Of a stretch of 60,000 nucleotides of DNA, positions 59,860-60,000 are shown piece after piece. Numbering within the stretch: position 1 is the first letter of the stretch; every line of letters starts with the position of its first letter. The position numbers and the translations under genes are program-made. The notes under the pieces were generated by a model. That model worked only from the letters and a program-made list of their open reading frames with translations. It made no database searches and was not told the origin of the DNA. Source of the stretch: Polytrichum commune (taxonomy: Eukaryota > Streptophyta > Polytrichopsida > Polytrichales > Polytrichaceae); assembly GCA_950295325.1 (NCBI GenBank), contig OX485805.1:33345501-33405500 (forward strand). Direction: 5' to 3'.

Positions 59860-59965
59860 AATATAAATCATGAATTAAATAGACCTTTATTACTTATAAA
59901 ATCCACTTTCACTTTCCAATGAGGAAGTCATTGGATATTTTTTCATCCATAACATGTAACTTAAT
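59860..59965 (+). repeat. Dispersed repeat, copy 2
   Basis: Partner of 56248-56340, with the core CTTTCCAATGAGGAAGTCAT. Just upstream, at about 59829-59843, GAAGAGTCCACCCCC is the reverse complement of the GGGGGTGGACTCTTC that opens the second 184-bp unit at 56061, so this stretch combines a direct and an inverted relation to 56.0-56.3 kb. Confidence 0.65.
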
Positions 59966-60000
59966 GATTGCATCAAACAAACAAAGACAAGAGCACAATA

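Overview
This window is plant nuclear DNA. The genes are split by many short to medium spliceosomal introns, nearly all GT-AG, and are separated by AT-rich intergenic DNA full of decayed transposons. The single-copy genes are a plant-type YAK1 kinase, a UBC27-type E2 with a C-terminal UBA domain, and anaphase-promoting complex subunit 2. A CFAP73/CCDC42-type coiled-coil gene points to motile cilia. Together these suggest a land plant with swimming sperm (bryophyte, lycophyte, fern, or less likely a cycad or Ginkgo). The species itself cannot be read from the sequence.

Layout. 1-8.2 kb is intergenic: one small inverted-repeat element (2.86-3.07 kb), the 3' end of a broken LINE (3.2-4.1 kb), otherwise nothing recognised. 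8.28-8.9 kb is a GC-rich, promoter-like patch. 10.48-12.19 kb is a broken PAP/OAS1-type nucleotidyltransferase gene that lacks its catalytic exon. 13.29-23.71 kb (+) is YAK1, rebuilt here as 18 coding exons (about 1187 aa). 25.33-28.68 kb (+) is the CFAP73-like gene (6 exons, 334 aa). 30.62-32.46 kb (-) is the UBC27-like E2 (5 exons, 194 aa). 33.76-37.99 kb is a nested pair: a pogo/Tigger transposon with a dead transposase inside a small element with 109-bp terminal inverted repeats and an 8-bp target duplication. 39.9-42.45 kb is a second, different decayed LINE that stops about 300 bp before APC2. 42.79-51.01 kb (+) is APC2 (15 exons, about 986 aa), with two apparent GC-AG introns and an upstream ORF overlapping its start. 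51.3-52.25 kb holds a Tc1/mariner fossil between 110-bp direct repeats, one of which carries a perfect 27-bp hairpin. 53.2-60 kb is repeat territory: a TA-flanked MITE and tandem arrays with periods of about 156, 184 and 180 bp. I see no gene there.

The genes do not form a pathway or cluster. YAK1 (growth signalling), UBC27 and APC2 (ubiquitin conjugation and cell cycle) and CFAP73 (cilia) are ordinary neighbours. All exon boundaries were set by hand from splice motifs, reading-frame phase and remembered family conservation. No alignment or search was run.
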